64,000 nt of DNA from Mesorhizobium amorphae CCNWGS0123 (GCF_001686985.1 NZ_CP015318.1:2974001-3038000); one strand, 5' to 3'; numbered from the stretch's first letter, positions 1 to 9,159 are shown. The notes: generated by a model from the letters alone, not told the origin. A program made the numbers and translations.

Positions 1-56
1 TTGGCAAGGCGGCGTGCTAGACGATTGTTCCGACTCGCCTTTCAACAGGAAATGCC

Positions 57-830
57 ATGCCACCCCTCAGGATAGCCATTGCCGGCGCGCTCGGCCGCAT
101 GGGCCGGCAGATGGCGGTGGCCATCGAGGCTGATCCCCGGCTGGCGCTGGCCGCTCGCTTCCATCGGCCCGGCGCCGCCGGCGAGGGGTTGGTCAGTCGC
201 GACGAGGCCCTGGCCGCTGCCGACGTGGTCATCGACTTCACCACGCCGGCCGCTTCCGTGGCACTCGCCGAAGCCTGCGCCGCCCGTGGCGGGCCGGCAC
301 TGGTGATCGGCTCGACCGGCTTCGACGACGGGGAGCTCGCCGCGATTGCCGCTGCGGCCAAAACCATCGCCATCGTGCGCTCCGGCAGCTACTCGCTCGG
401 GCTCAACGTGCTGGTTGGACTGGTCGAGCAGGCGGCAAGCGCACTCGGTCCCGAGGATTGGGATGTCGAGATATTCGAGGCGCATCATCGCTCCAAGGTC
501 GACGCGCCGTCGGGCACGGCGCTGATGCTGGGTGAGGCCGCTGCCAAAGGACGTGGCATCGACCTCGGCGTCGTGGCGCGGCGCACCCGCGTCGGCATCA
601 TCGGCCCGCGCCCGCAAGGCGAGATCGGCTTCGCGGTGATGCGCGGCGGCAGCATCGTCGGGGAGCACAGTGTCGGCTTCTGCGCCGAGGGCGAGGTGGT
701 CACCCTGTCGCATTCGGCCGGCGACCGTATCATGTTCGCGTGCGGCGCCATCGCCGCGGCGCTATGGGTGGCCGGACGCCCGCCCGGCCAATACGACATG
801 CGCGACGTGCTTGGGTTCAACGCCTCGTGA
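57..830 (+). CDS. dapB: 4-hydroxy-tetrahydrodipicolinate reductase (DapB)
   Basis: The product (257 residues) is a DapB-type reductase, which reduces 4-hydroxy-tetrahydrodipicolinate with NAD(P)H in the diaminopimelate/lysine pathway in the cytosol. The N-terminal dinucleotide-binding loop GALGRMG is at residues 10-16. The family signature [15 protein letters not shown] is at about 141-155, with the catalytic His pair 143-144 and Lys147. Length is near the family norm (about 265-275). The ATG follows AGGAA at 47-51. It is not next to other lysine genes here; the following operon is an ABC importer, so it may be a second copy of dapB serving another role. Family assignment is firm; whether it is the main housekeeping copy cannot be judged from the window. 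Confidence 0.9.
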   Translation: MPPLRIAIAGALGRMGRQMAVAIEADPRLALAARFHRPGAAGEGLVSRDEALAAADVVIDFTTPAASVALAEACAARGGPALVIGSTGFDDGELAAIAAAAKTIAIVRSGSYSLGLNVLVGLVEQAASALGPEDWDVEIFEAHHRSKVDAPSGTALMLGEAAAKGRGIDLGVVARRTRVGIIGPRPQGEIGFAVMRGGSIVGEHSVGFCAEGEVVTLSHSAGDRIMFACGAIAAALWVAGRPPGQYDMRDVLGFNAS

Positions 831-1005
831 TGAGCAATCCTGGCTGATTTCGACTATTTCCCGTCATCGAACGGCTGAAAGCCAGCTGAAAGCTTGGCCA
901 TGCCATGACGGTGCCGCGGTGCTTACCGCGTGACCGGTCCTGGTGGCCGGCGAGGAGGAAATGCGGCGCAGCCTTTTGGCGCGCCGCTCAGGTGGAGGAA
1001 GTTTT

Positions 1006-2019
1006 GTGACCGGTATCATCTCGAAGTGCGCCTTGCGTTCAGCGGCGCTGGCGTTGGCCATCGCTGCCACGGGTGCCTCGGCGGCATCTGCGGCCGACAA
1101 GATCACCATCATCGTCGGCGGCATGGAAAAGCAGATCTATCTGCCGGCGGTGCTGGCCCAGCAGCTCGGCTACTTCAAGGACCAGGGGCTCGATGTCGAG
1201 CTCGTCAATTCGCGCGCCGGCGTCGAGGCCGAGAATGAACTGCTGGCCGGCGCTGTGCAGGGCGTCGTCGGCTTCTACGACCACACCGTCGACCTGCAGT
1301 CGAAGGGCAAGTACATCCAGTCGATCGTTCAGTTCAGCCAGGCGCCGGGCGAGGTCGAGCTGGTCTCCGCCAAGCACCCGGAGATCAAGTCGCCGGCCGA
1401 CTTCAAGGGCGCCACGCTCGGCGTCACCGGCCTTGGCTCCTCGACCGATTTCCTCAGTCAGTACCTTGCCATCCGCAACGGGCTGAAGCCTGGCGACTAC
1501 ACGCTGCTGCCGGTCGGCGCCGGCAACACCTTCATCGCCGCCGTCAAGCAGGACCAGATCCAGGCCGGCATGACCACCGAGCCGACCATCGCCCAGTTGC
1601 TGAAGACCGGCGAGGCCAGCGTCCTGGTCGACATGCGCACGCCCGAAAAGACCAAGGAAGCGCTCGGCGGGCCCTATCCGGCGGCGTCCTTCTACGTCCA
1701 GTCCGCCTGGCTCGATGACCACAAGGACGAGGCACAGAAGCTCGCCAATGCCTTCGTCAAGACGATGAAATTCATCGCCACGCATTCGGCCGAAGAAATC
1801 GCCGACAAGATGCCGAAGGATTATTACGCTGGCAACAGGGACCTCTACGTGCAGGGGCTGGCCGGCGGCAAGGCGATGTTCACGCCCGACGGCCGCATGC
1901 CGGCGGACGGCCCGCCGACCGTGCTCAAGATCCTCTCGACATTCTCCAAGAGCCTGCAGGGCAAGCAGATCGACCTGTCGAAGACCTACACGACTGCGTT
2001 CGTCGACGCCGCCAGGTAG
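1006..2019 (+). CDS. NitT/TauT-type ABC transporter substrate-binding protein
   Basis: This is a periplasmic binding protein of the NMT1/SsuA/TauA class (337 residues from the chosen start). I prefer the GTG at 1006 over upstream in-frame starts (943, 961) because GGAGG at 994-998 sits 7 bases before it. It also gives a clean signal peptide with hydrophobic core LALAIAATGASA, cleaved after about residue 29-30. The mature protein begins with the class-typical strand DKITIIVGGMEKQIYLP and contains the SSTDFLSQYLA region seen in this class. An ATPase and permease of the same transporter class follow on the same strand. The ligand is unknown; the class carries aliphatic sulfonates, taurine, nitrate, thiamine precursors and aromatic acids. 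Confidence 0.85.
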   Translation: MTGIISKCALRSAALALAIAATGASAASAADKITIIVGGMEKQIYLPAVLAQQLGYFKDQGLDVELVNSRAGVEAENELLAGAVQGVVGFYDHTVDLQSKGKYIQSIVQFSQAPGEVELVSAKHPEIKSPADFKGATLGVTGLGSSTDFLSQYLAIRNGLKPGDYTLLPVGAGNTFIAAVKQDQIQAGMTTEPTIAQLLKTGEASVLVDMRTPEKTKEALGGPYPAASFYVQSAWLDDHKDEAQKLANAFVKTMKFIATHSAEEIADKMPKDYYAGNRDLYVQGLAGGKAMFTPDGRMPADGPPTVLKILSTFSKSLQGKQIDLSKTYTTAFVDAAR

Positions 2020-2122
2020 CGTCGCACCCACGGGCATCGGTTTCCGTATCGCCCGTTGAAGAACAAGGGTTTGCGCCGTTCGCCTGAATCAAACCGGCAG
2101 CGCGGCCCTCGCCAGACCACCA

Positions 2123-2150
2123 GGAGACCCGCGGCTGCGCCGTGGTCTCC
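2123..2150 (+). terminator. Intercistronic hairpin after the binding-protein gene
   Basis: GGAGACC at 2123-2129 pairs with GGTCTCC at 2144-2150, with an inner CGGC/GCCG stem around a TGC loop. It lies between the binding-protein stop (2019) and the ATPase start (2179) and has no T tract. A role as 3' protection of the binding-protein message or partial attenuation is inferred. Confidence 0.5.
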
Positions 2151-2178
2151 CTTGCCCCCACTGCGACAGGAGTGTGCC

Positions 2179-3033
2179 ATGCAACTGCAACCCATGGCGG
2201 CCGAGAGGCTGTCTCAGGCCGCGCCGCCGGCCGATGCCGCGATCGCCATCGACGATGTGACGCTGCGCTTCGTCACGCCCGACGGCCACATGATGACGGC
2301 GATCCGCGACTTCACCATGACGGTGGCGCGCGGTGAGTTCGCCTGCGTCGTCGGGCCGACCGGCTGCGGCAAGTCGACGACACTCAACCTCGTCACCGGC
2401 CTGCTCAGACCGACCACCGGCAATGTCCGTGTCATGGGCAACCCGGTCACCGACATCAGCCGCGACATCGGCTTCGTCTTCCAGGCCGATGCGCTGTTTC
2501 CGTGGCGCAGCGTCATCGATAATGTCGCCGCCGGTCCGCTCTATCGCGGCACACCGAAGGCGCAGGCCTATGAGCGGGCGCGCGACTGGATCGGCCGCGT
2601 CGGCCTCGGCCGCTTTGAAAAGCATTATCCCCACCAGCTCTCCGGCGGCATGCGCAAGCGCGTCGCGCTCGCCCAGACCTTCATCAACCAGCCCAAGATC
2701 CTCTTGATGGACGAGCCGTTCAGCGCACTCGACATGCAGACCCGCACGGCCATGCAGGATGAACTTCTGGGTCTGTGGTCGGAGCAGAAATCCTCCGTCG
2801 TCTTCGTCACCCACGACCTCGAGGAGGCGGTGGCGCTGGCCGACAAGGTCTATGTGCTGACGGCGGGGCCGGGCACGGTCAAGAGCGTCTACCGCATCGA
2901 CCTGCCGCGCCCGCGCGTCATGGCCGACATCCGCTACGATCCGAAGTTCATCGAGATCGCCAAGGTGATCTGGAACGATTTGCGCGAGGAAGTGCAGCTC
3001 GGCCAGTGCCGCACTTTGCAGACCGGCCATTAG
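2179..3033 (+). CDS. NitT/TauT-type ABC transporter ATP-binding protein
   Basis: The ATPase subunit (284 residues) of the importer encoded around it. Walker A GPTGCGKST is at residues 59-67, signature LSGGM at 154-158, Walker B LLMDEP at 175-180, and the switch histidine is in VTHDLEEA. It resembles SsuB/TauB/NrtD. The start is the ATG at 2179, preceded by AGGAG at 2168-2172; an in-frame upstream ATG at 2056 lacks a ribosome site and would cover the hairpin. It sits between the binding protein and the permease, so all three parts of one importer are present. Confidence 0.9.
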   Translation: MQLQPMAAERLSQAAPPADAAIAIDDVTLRFVTPDGHMMTAIRDFTMTVARGEFACVVGPTGCGKSTTLNLVTGLLRPTTGNVRVMGNPVTDISRDIGFVFQADALFPWRSVIDNVAAGPLYRGTPKAQAYERARDWIGRVGLGRFEKHYPHQLSGGMRKRVALAQTFINQPKILLMDEPFSALDMQTRTAMQDELLGLWSEQKSSVVFVTHDLEEAVALADKVYVLTAGPGTVKSVYRIDLPRPRVMADIRYDPKFIEIAKVIWNDLREEVQLGQCRTLQTGH

Positions 3034-3117
3034 AGCGGGTCGCTGACCCGCTCTAATGGTTTTGTTTTTTCGCAATTCCGGACGGAAAACCGCTTAGCAT
3101 TTTTCCTGGAATTGCTC
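3029..3117. repeat. RIME-like intergenic palindromic repeat
   Basis: Two adjacent dyads. The first is a perfect 12-bp inverted repeat, ATTAGAGCGGGT (3029-3040) and ACCCGCTCTAAT (3046-3057), loop CGCTG, which includes the ATPase stop codon and is followed by a T-rich run. The second is imperfect, with arms GCAATTCC (3072-3079) and GGAATTGC (3108-3115). The pair resembles short mosaic repeats common between genes in rhizobia. It sits between the ATPase and permease genes of one operon, so it may reduce permease expression; that is inferred. Confidence 0.75.
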
Positions 3118-3134
3118 CGAGAGGAGAAACCGCC

Positions 3135-4013
3135 ATGACCGCCATCTCTCCCACCGCCGACCATGCCGCCACCCGCGACGCCTCCATCGCCGTTGCCGAA
3201 GGCCGGGCGAAGGCGCGGCTGCGCCGACGCCATGCGCTGGTCATCGGCTTGCGCCTGGCTATCCTCGTCGTCTTCCTCGGCCTGTGGGAACTCGGTGCCG
3301 ATTACAATTTCATCGACCCGTTCTTCTTCGCCAGCCCCTCCGGAATCTGGCAGCAGATCTGGTCGTGGATCACCGAAGGCACCTCGCAAGGCCCGCTCTG
3401 GCTGCAGATCTATGTGACGCTGGAGGAAACCTTCCTCGGCTTCGTCATCGGTGCCCTTGGCGGCATCGCCGCCGGCATCATCCTTGGCCGGAACAGGCTG
3501 CTCGCCGATGTCTTTTCCATCTACATCAAGATCGCCAATTCGGTGCCGCGTGTCGTGCTCGGCTCGGTGTTCATCATCGCGCTTGGCCTCGGCATGGCTT
3601 CCAAGGTGGCGCTGGCGGTGGTGATGGTGTTCTTCGTCGTCTTCGCCAATGCCTTCCAGGGCGTGCGCGAAGCCGACCGGGCGATGATCGCCAACGCCCA
3701 GATTCTTGGCGCCTCGCCGTTCCAGATCACCCGCACCGTCATCATCCCGTCGGCGATGAGCTGGATCCTGGCCAGCCTGCATGTCAGCTTCGGCTTCGCG
3801 CTGGTCGGCGCCGTGGTCGGCGAATTCCTCGGCGCCAAGCAAGGCATGGGTCTGCTGATCTCGACGGCGCAGGGCGCCTTCAACGCCAATGGCGTGTTTG
3901 CCGCCATGATCATCCTGGCGGTGATGGCGCTGGTGGTGGAATTCATTATCACCCGCTTCGAGAACTATGTCGTCAAATGGCGCCCGGCTCCGTTCAACGA
4001 GCAGGGGGCCTGA
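3135..4013 (+). CDS. NitT/TauT-type ABC transporter permease
   Basis: Inner-membrane permease (292 residues) of the BPD_transp_1 family, SsuC/TauC-like, with an N-terminal cytosolic segment of about 35 residues and then about six membrane helices. The cytoplasmic EAA-type loop is visible in the segment ADRAMIANAQILGAS, which contacts the ATPase. GAGGAG at 3121-3126 precedes the ATG. It is the last gene of the importer operon, and its TGA directly abuts the stop codon of the convergent histidine kinase gene. Substrate unknown. Confidence 0.88.
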   Translation: MTAISPTADHAATRDASIAVAEGRAKARLRRRHALVIGLRLAILVVFLGLWELGADYNFIDPFFFASPSGIWQQIWSWITEGTSQGPLWLQIYVTLEETFLGFVIGALGGIAAGIILGRNRLLADVFSIYIKIANSVPRVVLGSVFIIALGLGMASKVALAVVMVFFVVFANAFQGVREADRAMIANAQILGASPFQITRTVIIPSAMSWILASLHVSFGFALVGAVVGEFLGAKQGMGLLISTAQGAFNANGVFAAMIILAVMALVVEFIITRFENYVVKWRPAPFNEQGA

Positions 4014-4020
4014 TCAGGCC
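4007..4020. other. 14-bp palindrome formed by two convergent stop codons
   Basis: GGCCTGATCAGGCC is a perfect palindrome. Its centre TGATCA is the plus-strand permease stop (4011-4013) followed without a gap by the minus-strand kinase stop (4014-4016). There is no room for separate terminators and no T tract on either side. Confidence 0.8.
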
Positions 4021-5366
4021 AGGGGCAGCCGCACCTCGACCACCAAGCCGCCGGCCGCGCCATCCGCAAGGGTGACGCGGCCGCCGGCATTTTCGACCAC
4101 CTCGCGCACGATTGCCAGGCCGAGCCCGCTGCCTTCCTCGGTCGCGCCGGCGATGCGGTAGAAGCGCTCGAAGACATGCTCGCGCTCGTCCGCCGGGATG
4201 CCCGGCCCGTCGTCGGCGACCGTCAGGACCGCTTCGCCATTGATGGAGGCCAGCTTGACGGTGACGGTGCCGCCGGCCGGCGTGTAGCGCAACGCATTAT
4301 CGACCAGGTTGACGATCATCTCGCGCAGCATGGTGCCGTCACCGACCACCGTCACCGGCCCGGTTTCGTCAAGACCGAGATCGATGTTGCGCGCGAGAGC
4401 CGCAGGCGCCTGCGTCTCCAGCACATGGCGGGCGGCCTCGGTCAGGTCGACACGGTCGGCGCGCGGCCGCCGGCTGCCGGGCTCGGCCCGCGACAGGGTG
4501 AGCAGCTGTTCGGCCAGCCGCGCCAGCCGGCCGGAACTGGCCTGCAGCGCCACCAGTGCCTCCTGGCGCGCCTCGGCGGCACCTTCGCGCAGCGCGTAGC
4601 TCGCCTGCGTCGACAGCAGCGCCAGCGGCGTGCGCAACTGATGCGCGGCATTGGCGATGAAGCGGCGCTGCGCCGCCATCTGCGCTCGCACGCGTTCCAT
4701 ATAGACGTTGAGCGCATCGATCAGCGGCCGGATCTCGCTCTGCGCGCCGGTGACTTCAATCGGATCGAGGTCGCTGCGGCTTGGCGAGCGCACGGCGTCG
4801 CGCAGCCGGATCAGCGGCGCCAGGCCGCGGCGCAGGCCGAGCAGCACGAAGACGCCGGCAATCGCCACCAGCGCCAGCTGCTGGCCGAAGGCGCTGAACC
4901 ACAAATGCCGTACCATCGCATCGTGTCCGGCCAGCGTGACGCCGACGGTGACGGCTATCGGCGAGTCCGCGCCGGCGCCGACCACCGCATGGCTGTAAGT
5001 CAGCAGCCGCAGTTCGCGGTCGCGATAGACGGTTTTCATGCTTGGGCGCCCCGGCGCCACCGGCAGGTCGGGATAGCCGGTCAGCAGCCGCCCGCCGGCG
5101 GTCTCGACACGATAGTAGACGCTGTCGCGGTCGCCGGTGTCGAACATCTCGATCGCCGCCGGCGGCACCGTGGCGTCGAGCACGCCGTCGACGATGGCGA
5201 CCTGCTCGGCGATCGCGCGCGCCGACCCTACCAGCATGCGATCCGTGACCAGGTCGGCGGTCGCCAGCGCGCTGCGGTGGCTGGTCCACAGGTTGATGGT
5301 GGCGAGCCCGGCGAGCGGCAGCACCACCCAGGCCAGCAGCTGCAGGCGGAGGCTTCTAACTTGCAT
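4014..5366 (-). CDS. Sensor histidine kinase, TctE/QseC-like
   Basis: Membrane-bound two-component sensor (450 residues). Membrane helices lie at about 9-27 and 160-178 and enclose a periplasmic domain like the 2CSK_N sensor domain (features such as DSVYYRVETAGGRLLTGYP). The cytosolic part has the dimerisation/phosphoacceptor box with His242 in NAAHQLRTPL. It also has the N box LVDNALRYTP, the G1 box DDGPGIP and the G2 box GSGLGLAIV. The ATG at 5366 is used because the upstream response regulator stop overlaps it by 11 bases, giving translational coupling. It converges on the NitT-type importer, so the importer is one candidate target; TctE relatives usually control tricarboxylate uptake. The signal is unknown. 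Confidence 0.88.
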   Translation of the reverse strand: MQVRSLRLQLLAWVVLPLAGLATINLWTSHRSALATADLVTDRMLVGSARAIAEQVAIVDGVLDATVPPAAIEMFDTGDRDSVYYRVETAGGRLLTGYPDLPVAPGRPSMKTVYRDRELRLLTYSHAVVGAGADSPIAVTVGVTLAGHDAMVRHLWFSAFGQQLALVAIAGVFVLLGLRRGLAPLIRLRDAVRSPSRSDLDPIEVTGAQSEIRPLIDALNVYMERVRAQMAAQRRFIANAAHQLRTPLALLSTQASYALREGAAEARQEALVALQASSGRLARLAEQLLTLSRAEPGSRRPRADRVDLTEAARHVLETQAPAALARNIDLGLDETGPVTVVGDGTMLREMIVNLVDNALRYTPAGGTVTVKLASINGEAVLTVADDGPGIPADEREHVFERFYRIAGATEEGSGLGLAIVREVVENAGGRVTLADGAAGGLVVEVRLPLA

Positions 5367-6024
5367 CGCGCAGCAGATAGCCGAGGCCACGCAAGGTGGC
5401 GATCTGGACCCGCGATCCCTCGAGCTTCTTGCGCAGCCTATGCACATAGATCTCGATGGCGCTGGGGTCGGCGTCTGTCTCGAAATCGAAGATCGCCGAC
5501 GACAGCGCCGCCTTGCTTACCGTCCGCCCCGCCTTGACCATCAATTGCTCCAGCACCGCATGCTCGCGCGGCGTCAGCGCCAGCGTGTCGCCGGCCACCG
5601 AAAACAGCCGCGTGTTGGTGTCGAAGACGAGATCCCCGCAGGCGACGACGGGCGCGGTCCGGTCGTTAACGCGCCGCAGTTGGACGCGGATGCGTGCCTC
5701 CAGTTCCTCGATCTGGAACGGCTTGGCCAGATAGTCGTCGGCGCCTTCGTTGAGGCCCTTGACGCGGCCGTCGAGGCTGGCGTTGGCGGTCAGCACGATG
5801 ACCGGCACCCGGTTACCACGCGCCCTGAGCATGCGCAGCACCTCCATCCCGCCCATGCGCGGCAGCGCCAGGTCGAGGATAACCAGCGCATGGTCGCCGG
5901 CGGCCAAGGCATGCTCGACATCCTCGCCGTCATGCACGACGTCGACGACATAGTTCGCCTGGCGCAAGGTCTTGCCCAGCCAATCGGCCAGTTCGCGATT
6001 GTCTTCGACAAGCAGCAGCCGCAT
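5356..6024 (-). CDS. OmpR-family response regulator, TctD-like
   Basis: Cytosolic DNA-binding response regulator (222 residues), partner of the kinase gene that overlaps its 3' end. The receiver domain at 1-115 has the acidic pair E7/D8, phosphoacceptor Asp51 in VILDLALP, Thr79 and Lys101. The C-terminal winged helix (about 125-220) has LTPREHAVLEQL and the typical end IYVHRLRKKLEG and TLRGLGYLL. The first gene of a two-gene operon is therefore the regulator. All catalytic residues are present. Confidence 0.92.
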   Translation of the reverse strand: MRLLLVEDNRELADWLGKTLRQANYVVDVVHDGEDVEHALAAGDHALVILDLALPRMGGMEVLRMLRARGNRVPVIVLTANASLDGRVKGLNEGADDYLAKPFQIEELEARIRVQLRRVNDRTAPVVACGDLVFDTNTRLFSVAGDTLALTPREHAVLEQLMVKAGRTVSKAALSSAIFDFETDADPSAIEIYVHRLRKKLEGSRVQIATLRGLGYLLRDAS

Positions 6025-6508
6025 TTTCTATCGCTGTTCAGGAATGCTGCCCGCCGGGTCTCATCGGCCTTCGACGAACGCGGCCAGGCAGCGTCCGATT
6101 GGATGCCAGTGCACAACGGATAATATCGATCCGCCCGCAAGGCAAACACCTTAGCTGGCACATCGCCGCAGTCCCTTGGGTGCACAATTTCCGCCAGGCG
6201 CCATGAAACCGAACTGTTCGGTTCGATTTATGTTGACGCACTGTGCATAACGGTGTGAACGTCGACCCAGCGAATTTTGACGCTTGCGTCGGGCACTTTC
6301 TCATAAATTATTGATATCGCTTCGAAACATTGTGGCAGCCAGAGTCTCTATCCCGATTTCAAGCGCCGCGTCGGAGGTTTTTCAGGCACATCTTCGTGAC
6401 TGGAAATGGCAACACCACAGACCCATTTCGGGGTGGTCCGAGCGACGCGAATTCCTCCCAAGGCACGCCACTTGACGGACAGACTAGTGAACTACCGGAG
6501 TACATGAA
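6025..6508. other. 484-bp intergenic region between divergent genes
   Basis: This lies between the response regulator start (minus strand) and the DUF680 gene (plus strand). I see no credible coding sequence; the short open frames lack ribosome sites. The only clear structure is the palindrome at 6207-6223, listed separately. It should hold both promoters. Confidence 0.6.
6207..6223. promoter_or_regulatory. Perfect 8+1+8 palindrome, TetR-type operator candidate
   Basis: AACCGAAC, one T, GTTCGGTT. The size and sequence style resemble operators of TetR-family efflux regulators, but no tetR gene is next to it. It lies 183 bases before the response regulator start and 285 before the DUF680 start, so which promoter it would control is open. 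Confidence 0.4.
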
Positions 6509-6742
6509 ATGACCAAGATCGCTCTTACCGCCGTCGCCATCCTCGTTGCCACGGGCAGCGCCTTCGCCGGCAGCGACCACTATGGTTCGAACAACGTCAA
6601 CCAGCCGGCCGTCACCGCGCCTGCCGACAACCTCGACCACAGCTTCACGGCTTCGATCCGCAAGCCGGTCGAGCACAACGGCTTCAAATTGACGCCCGAT
6701 TCCAACCAGCCTGAATCCGGCCAGGGCATCTGGGGCCGCTGA
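6509..6742 (+). CDS. DUF680-family small secreted protein
   Basis: A 77-residue exported peptide. The signal peptide is ALTAVAILVATGSAFA (cleavage after about residue 20). The mature part starts GSDHYGSNNVNQPAV and is rich in Asn, Pro, Gly and charged residues with no cysteines. The GSDHYGS start after the signal peptide is typical of DUF680, a family expanded in Mesorhizobium and without known function. CGGAG at 6496-6500 precedes the ATG by 8 bases. The gene stands alone and is followed by a strong hairpin terminator. Confidence 0.85.
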   Translation: MTKIALTAVAILVATGSAFAGSDHYGSNNVNQPAVTAPADNLDHSFTASIRKPVEHNGFKLTPDSNQPESGQGIWGR

Positions 6743-6785
6743 TCTGTTCGGCAATCGCCGATCGGTTCGGTCCTTGAAAGACCTC

Positions 6786-6812
6786 AAAGCGGCGGGCTAG
6801 TCCCGCCGCTTT
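6786..6812. terminator. Bidirectional hairpin terminator
   Basis: AAAGCGGCGGG (6786-6796) and CCCGCCGCTTT (6802-6812) form a perfect 11-bp stem with loop CTAGT, between the convergent ends of the DUF680 gene and the SixA-like gene. The AAA/TTT ends give weak T tracts in both directions. Confidence 0.8.
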
Positions 6813-6839
6813 CTGCCGATCTTCTGCAACGAAGCGCGG

Positions 6840-7364
6840 CTAGCCCAATTCCTTCGGCCTGATGCAATGCGTCAGCCAGCCACTGCCGAAGGTGAGGTCA
6901 GCCCACTCGCCGTCGAAGTCAAAACGGGCCAGCGCCGCGGTCGGGAATTTCTCCTCGAGCTTCTTCAGCGCCTCGGCATCCGATCCGTCGCCGGCAAGCC
7001 GGCGTGCGAACTCTTCCAGCCCGGGATTGTGGCCAAGCACCAGAAGGCTGCCCGCCTTTGGCTTTGCCTGCCGCACCTTGGCCAGGATGTCCGCCGCGGT
7101 GGCTTCATAGAGCGCCAAGGCAAAATCCGCAGGCACTTTTTTTGGCAGCTCCGCCGAGACCAGCCGCCAGGTGTCGCGGGTGCGCAGCGCCGACGAAACC
7201 AGCGCCAGGTCCGGCAGCCAGCCGCGCCGGGCCAATTCGCGCCCCATTAGCGGCGCCGTCTTCAACCCGCGCGGTCCGAGTGGCCGGTCTATATCGGCGA
7301 GCTTCGGGTCGTCCCAGCTCGACTTGGCGTGGCGTAGCACAAGCAGTTGCCTGGTTGTCGCCAT
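6840..7364 (-). CDS. SixA-like histidine phosphatase family protein
   Basis: A 174-residue cytosolic member of the histidine phosphatase (phosphoglycerate mutase-like) superfamily. The catalytic RHA motif is at residues 11-13 (LRHAKSSW), and the second histidine is in VLGHNPGLEE. The short length and RHAKSSW start match SixA, which removes phosphate from phosphohistidine on phosphotransfer proteins. It ends 12 bases before the purN stop in genome order, on the same strand as purM-purN, so it may be read through from them. The substrate is not known. Confidence 0.85.
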   Translation of the reverse strand: MATTRQLLVLRHAKSSWDDPKLADIDRPLGPRGLKTAPLMGRELARRGWLPDLALVSSALRTRDTWRLVSAELPKKVPADFALALYEATAADILAKVRQAKPKAGSLLVLGHNPGLEEFARRLAGDGSDAEALKKLEEKFPTAALARFDFDGEWADLTFGSGWLTHCIRPKELG

Positions 7365-7375
7365 GCCAGCCTCTC

Positions 7376-8083
7376 CTACGGGGTGATCCGCGCCAGTTGC
7401 TCCAGATCGCGCTCCTCGCGCAGCGGGTCCGGCGCCATCACCACCGAGGTGCCGTTCTCCGCATCGTCGGCGAAATGCGCGAGCACTGTGTGGCCCTTCT
7501 CCATGCGCGCCTTGCCTTCGGCGACCAGTCCAAGCGCCAGCGGATAGAGCCGGTGCTCGGCCTTCAGCACCCGCGCGGCCAGCGTATCCTCATTGTCGCC
7601 GACCATGACCGGCACCGCCGCCTGGGCGATGATCGGGCCGTCATCCATGTCCAGCGTGACGAAATGCACCGTGCAGCCATGGATGCGCATGCCGGCACGG
7701 AGTGCCCGGGCATGGGTGTCCAGCCCCTTGAAGGCGGGCAGCAGGGCAGGGTGGATGTTGACCATCCGCCCCAGCCATTTCTCGACAAAGCGCGCACCGA
7801 GGATGCGCATATAGCCGGCGAGCGCCACGATCTCGGCGCTGAAGCCGATAAGCGCGGCGTCGATCGCCCCGTCATGGGCTTCCTTGCTGGCATAGTCGGC
7901 GCGCACGATGACCTTGGTCGGGATGCCCCGTGCCTGCGCGATGGCGAGGCCGGCGGCATTGGCCCGGTCGGAGATGACGCCGACGATCTCGGCCGGATAG
8001 GCCGGGTCGCTGGCCGCGGCAATCAGCGCCGTCATGTTGGAGCCGCGTCCCGAAATCAGCACCACGGTGCGTTTCTTGCTCAT
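7376..8083 (-). CDS. purN: Phosphoribosylglycinamide formyltransferase
   Basis: PurN (235 residues) transfers the formyl group of 10-formyltetrahydrofolate to GAR in purine synthesis. The substrate loop ISGRGSNM is near the N terminus. The catalytic Asn-His pair is in [14 protein letters not shown], and the catalytic Asp is in LDMDDGPII. The start ATG at 8081-8083 overlaps the purM stop (ATGA), giving translational coupling to the preceding purine gene. A longer in-frame reading to 8287 is only purM read in another frame. Confidence 0.95.
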   Translation of the reverse strand: MSKKRTVVLISGRGSNMTALIAAASDPAYPAEIVGVISDRANAAGLAIAQARGIPTKVIVRADYASKEAHDGAIDAALIGFSAEIVALAGYMRILGARFVEKWLGRMVNIHPALLPAFKGLDTHARALRAGMRIHGCTVHFVTLDMDDGPIIAQAAVPVMVGDNEDTLAARVLKAEHRLYPLALGLVAEGKARMEKGHTVLAHFADDAENGTSVVMAPDPLREERDLEQLARITP

Positions 8084-9159
8084 ACGCCGATCGAGCCCCG
8101 ATAGATCACGCCGGCGTCGCGGCGTGGCACGATGCGGCCGATCGGCGTCACCGTCTCGCCGGCCTCCTGCAGCACGGCCGCGACCTGTGCCGCTTGGCCT
8201 GAGGCGACGGCCAGGATCATGCCGATGCCGCAATTGAAGGTGCGCATCATCTCTTCCGGCGCGACGCCGCCGGTCTTGGCCAGCCACGAGAACACCGCCG
8301 GCACCTCGATGGCCTCGAGGTCGAGTTCGGCGGAGAAATCCTTCGGCAGCACGCGCGGAATGTTTTCCGGGAAGCCGCCGCCGGTGATGTGCGCCAGAGC
8401 CTTGATGCCATGCGTGTTGCGGATCGCCTTGAGGATCGACTTGACGTAGATGCGCGTCGGCTCGAGCAGCGCCTCGGCCAGCGTCGACTCGTCGTTGAAC
8501 GGCGCCGGGTCGCTCCAGGCAAGGCCGCTGACGCCGACGATGCGCCGCACCAGCGAAAAGCCGTTGGAGTGGAGCCCCGAGGAGGCGAGGCCCAGCAGCA
8601 CATCGCCCTCGACGATGTCGTCGGTCGGCAAGAGCTGGCCGCGCTCGGCGGCACCCACGGCAAAGCCGGCAAGGTCGTAGTCGTTGCCGTGATACATGCC
8701 GGGCATCTCGGCCGTCTCACCGCCGATCAGCGCGCAGCCGGCCTGGCGGCAGCCCTCGGCAATGCCGCCGACGATCGCCGCCCCCTGGTCGGGGTCGAGC
8801 TTGCCGGTGGCGAAATAATCGAGGAAGAACAGCGGTTCCGCGCCCTGCACCACGATGTCGTTGACGCACATGGCGACAAGGTCGATGCCGATCGTATCGT
8901 GTTTGCCGGCGTCGATGGCGATCTTCAGCTTGGTGCCGACGCCGTCATTGGCGGCGACCAGCACCGGATCGGTGAAGCCGGCGGCCTTGAGGTCGAACAG
9001 GCCGCCAAAACCGCCGATCTCGCCATCGGCGCCCGGCCGGCGCGTCGCGCGCACCAGCGGCTTGATCTTCTCGACCATCAGATTGCCGGCATCGATGTCG
9101 ACGCCCGCCTCGGCATAGGTGAGCCCGTTCTTGCGCTTGGATGTATCGCGCTTCGTCAT
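8080..9159 (-). CDS. purM: Phosphoribosylformylglycinamidine cyclo-ligase
   Basis: PurM (359 residues) closes the imidazole ring to make AIR, using ATP. Typical segments are [14 protein letters not shown] at the N terminus, [40 protein letters not shown] and [14 protein letters not shown] chose the ATG at 9159 (start [11 protein letters not shown]); the reading frame continues upstream without a family match. It is transcribed with purN and starts the minus-strand group. Confidence 0.95.
   Translation of the reverse strand: MTKRDTSKRKNGLTYAEAGVDIDAGNLMVEKIKPLVRATRRPGADGEIGGFGGLFDLKAAGFTDPVLVAANDGVGTKLKIAIDAGKHDTIGIDLVAMCVNDIVVQGAEPLFFLDYFATGKLDPDQGAAIVGGIAEGCRQAGCALIGGETAEMPGMYHGNDYDLAGFAVGAAERGQLLPTDDIVEGDVLLGLASSGLHSNGFSLVRRIVGVSGLAWSDPAPFNDESTLAEALLEPTRIYVKSILKAIRNTHGIKALAHITGGGFPENIPRVLPKDFSAELDLEAIEVPAVFSWLAKTGGVAPEEMMRTFNCGIGMILAVASGQAAQVAAVLQEAGETVTPIGRIVPRRDAGVIYRGSIGV

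Noticed and set aside
1..20. Possible 3' end of an upstream gene (a frame ending in TAG at 18-20)
   Set aside because: Only six codons are visible, so neither frame nor product can be supported.
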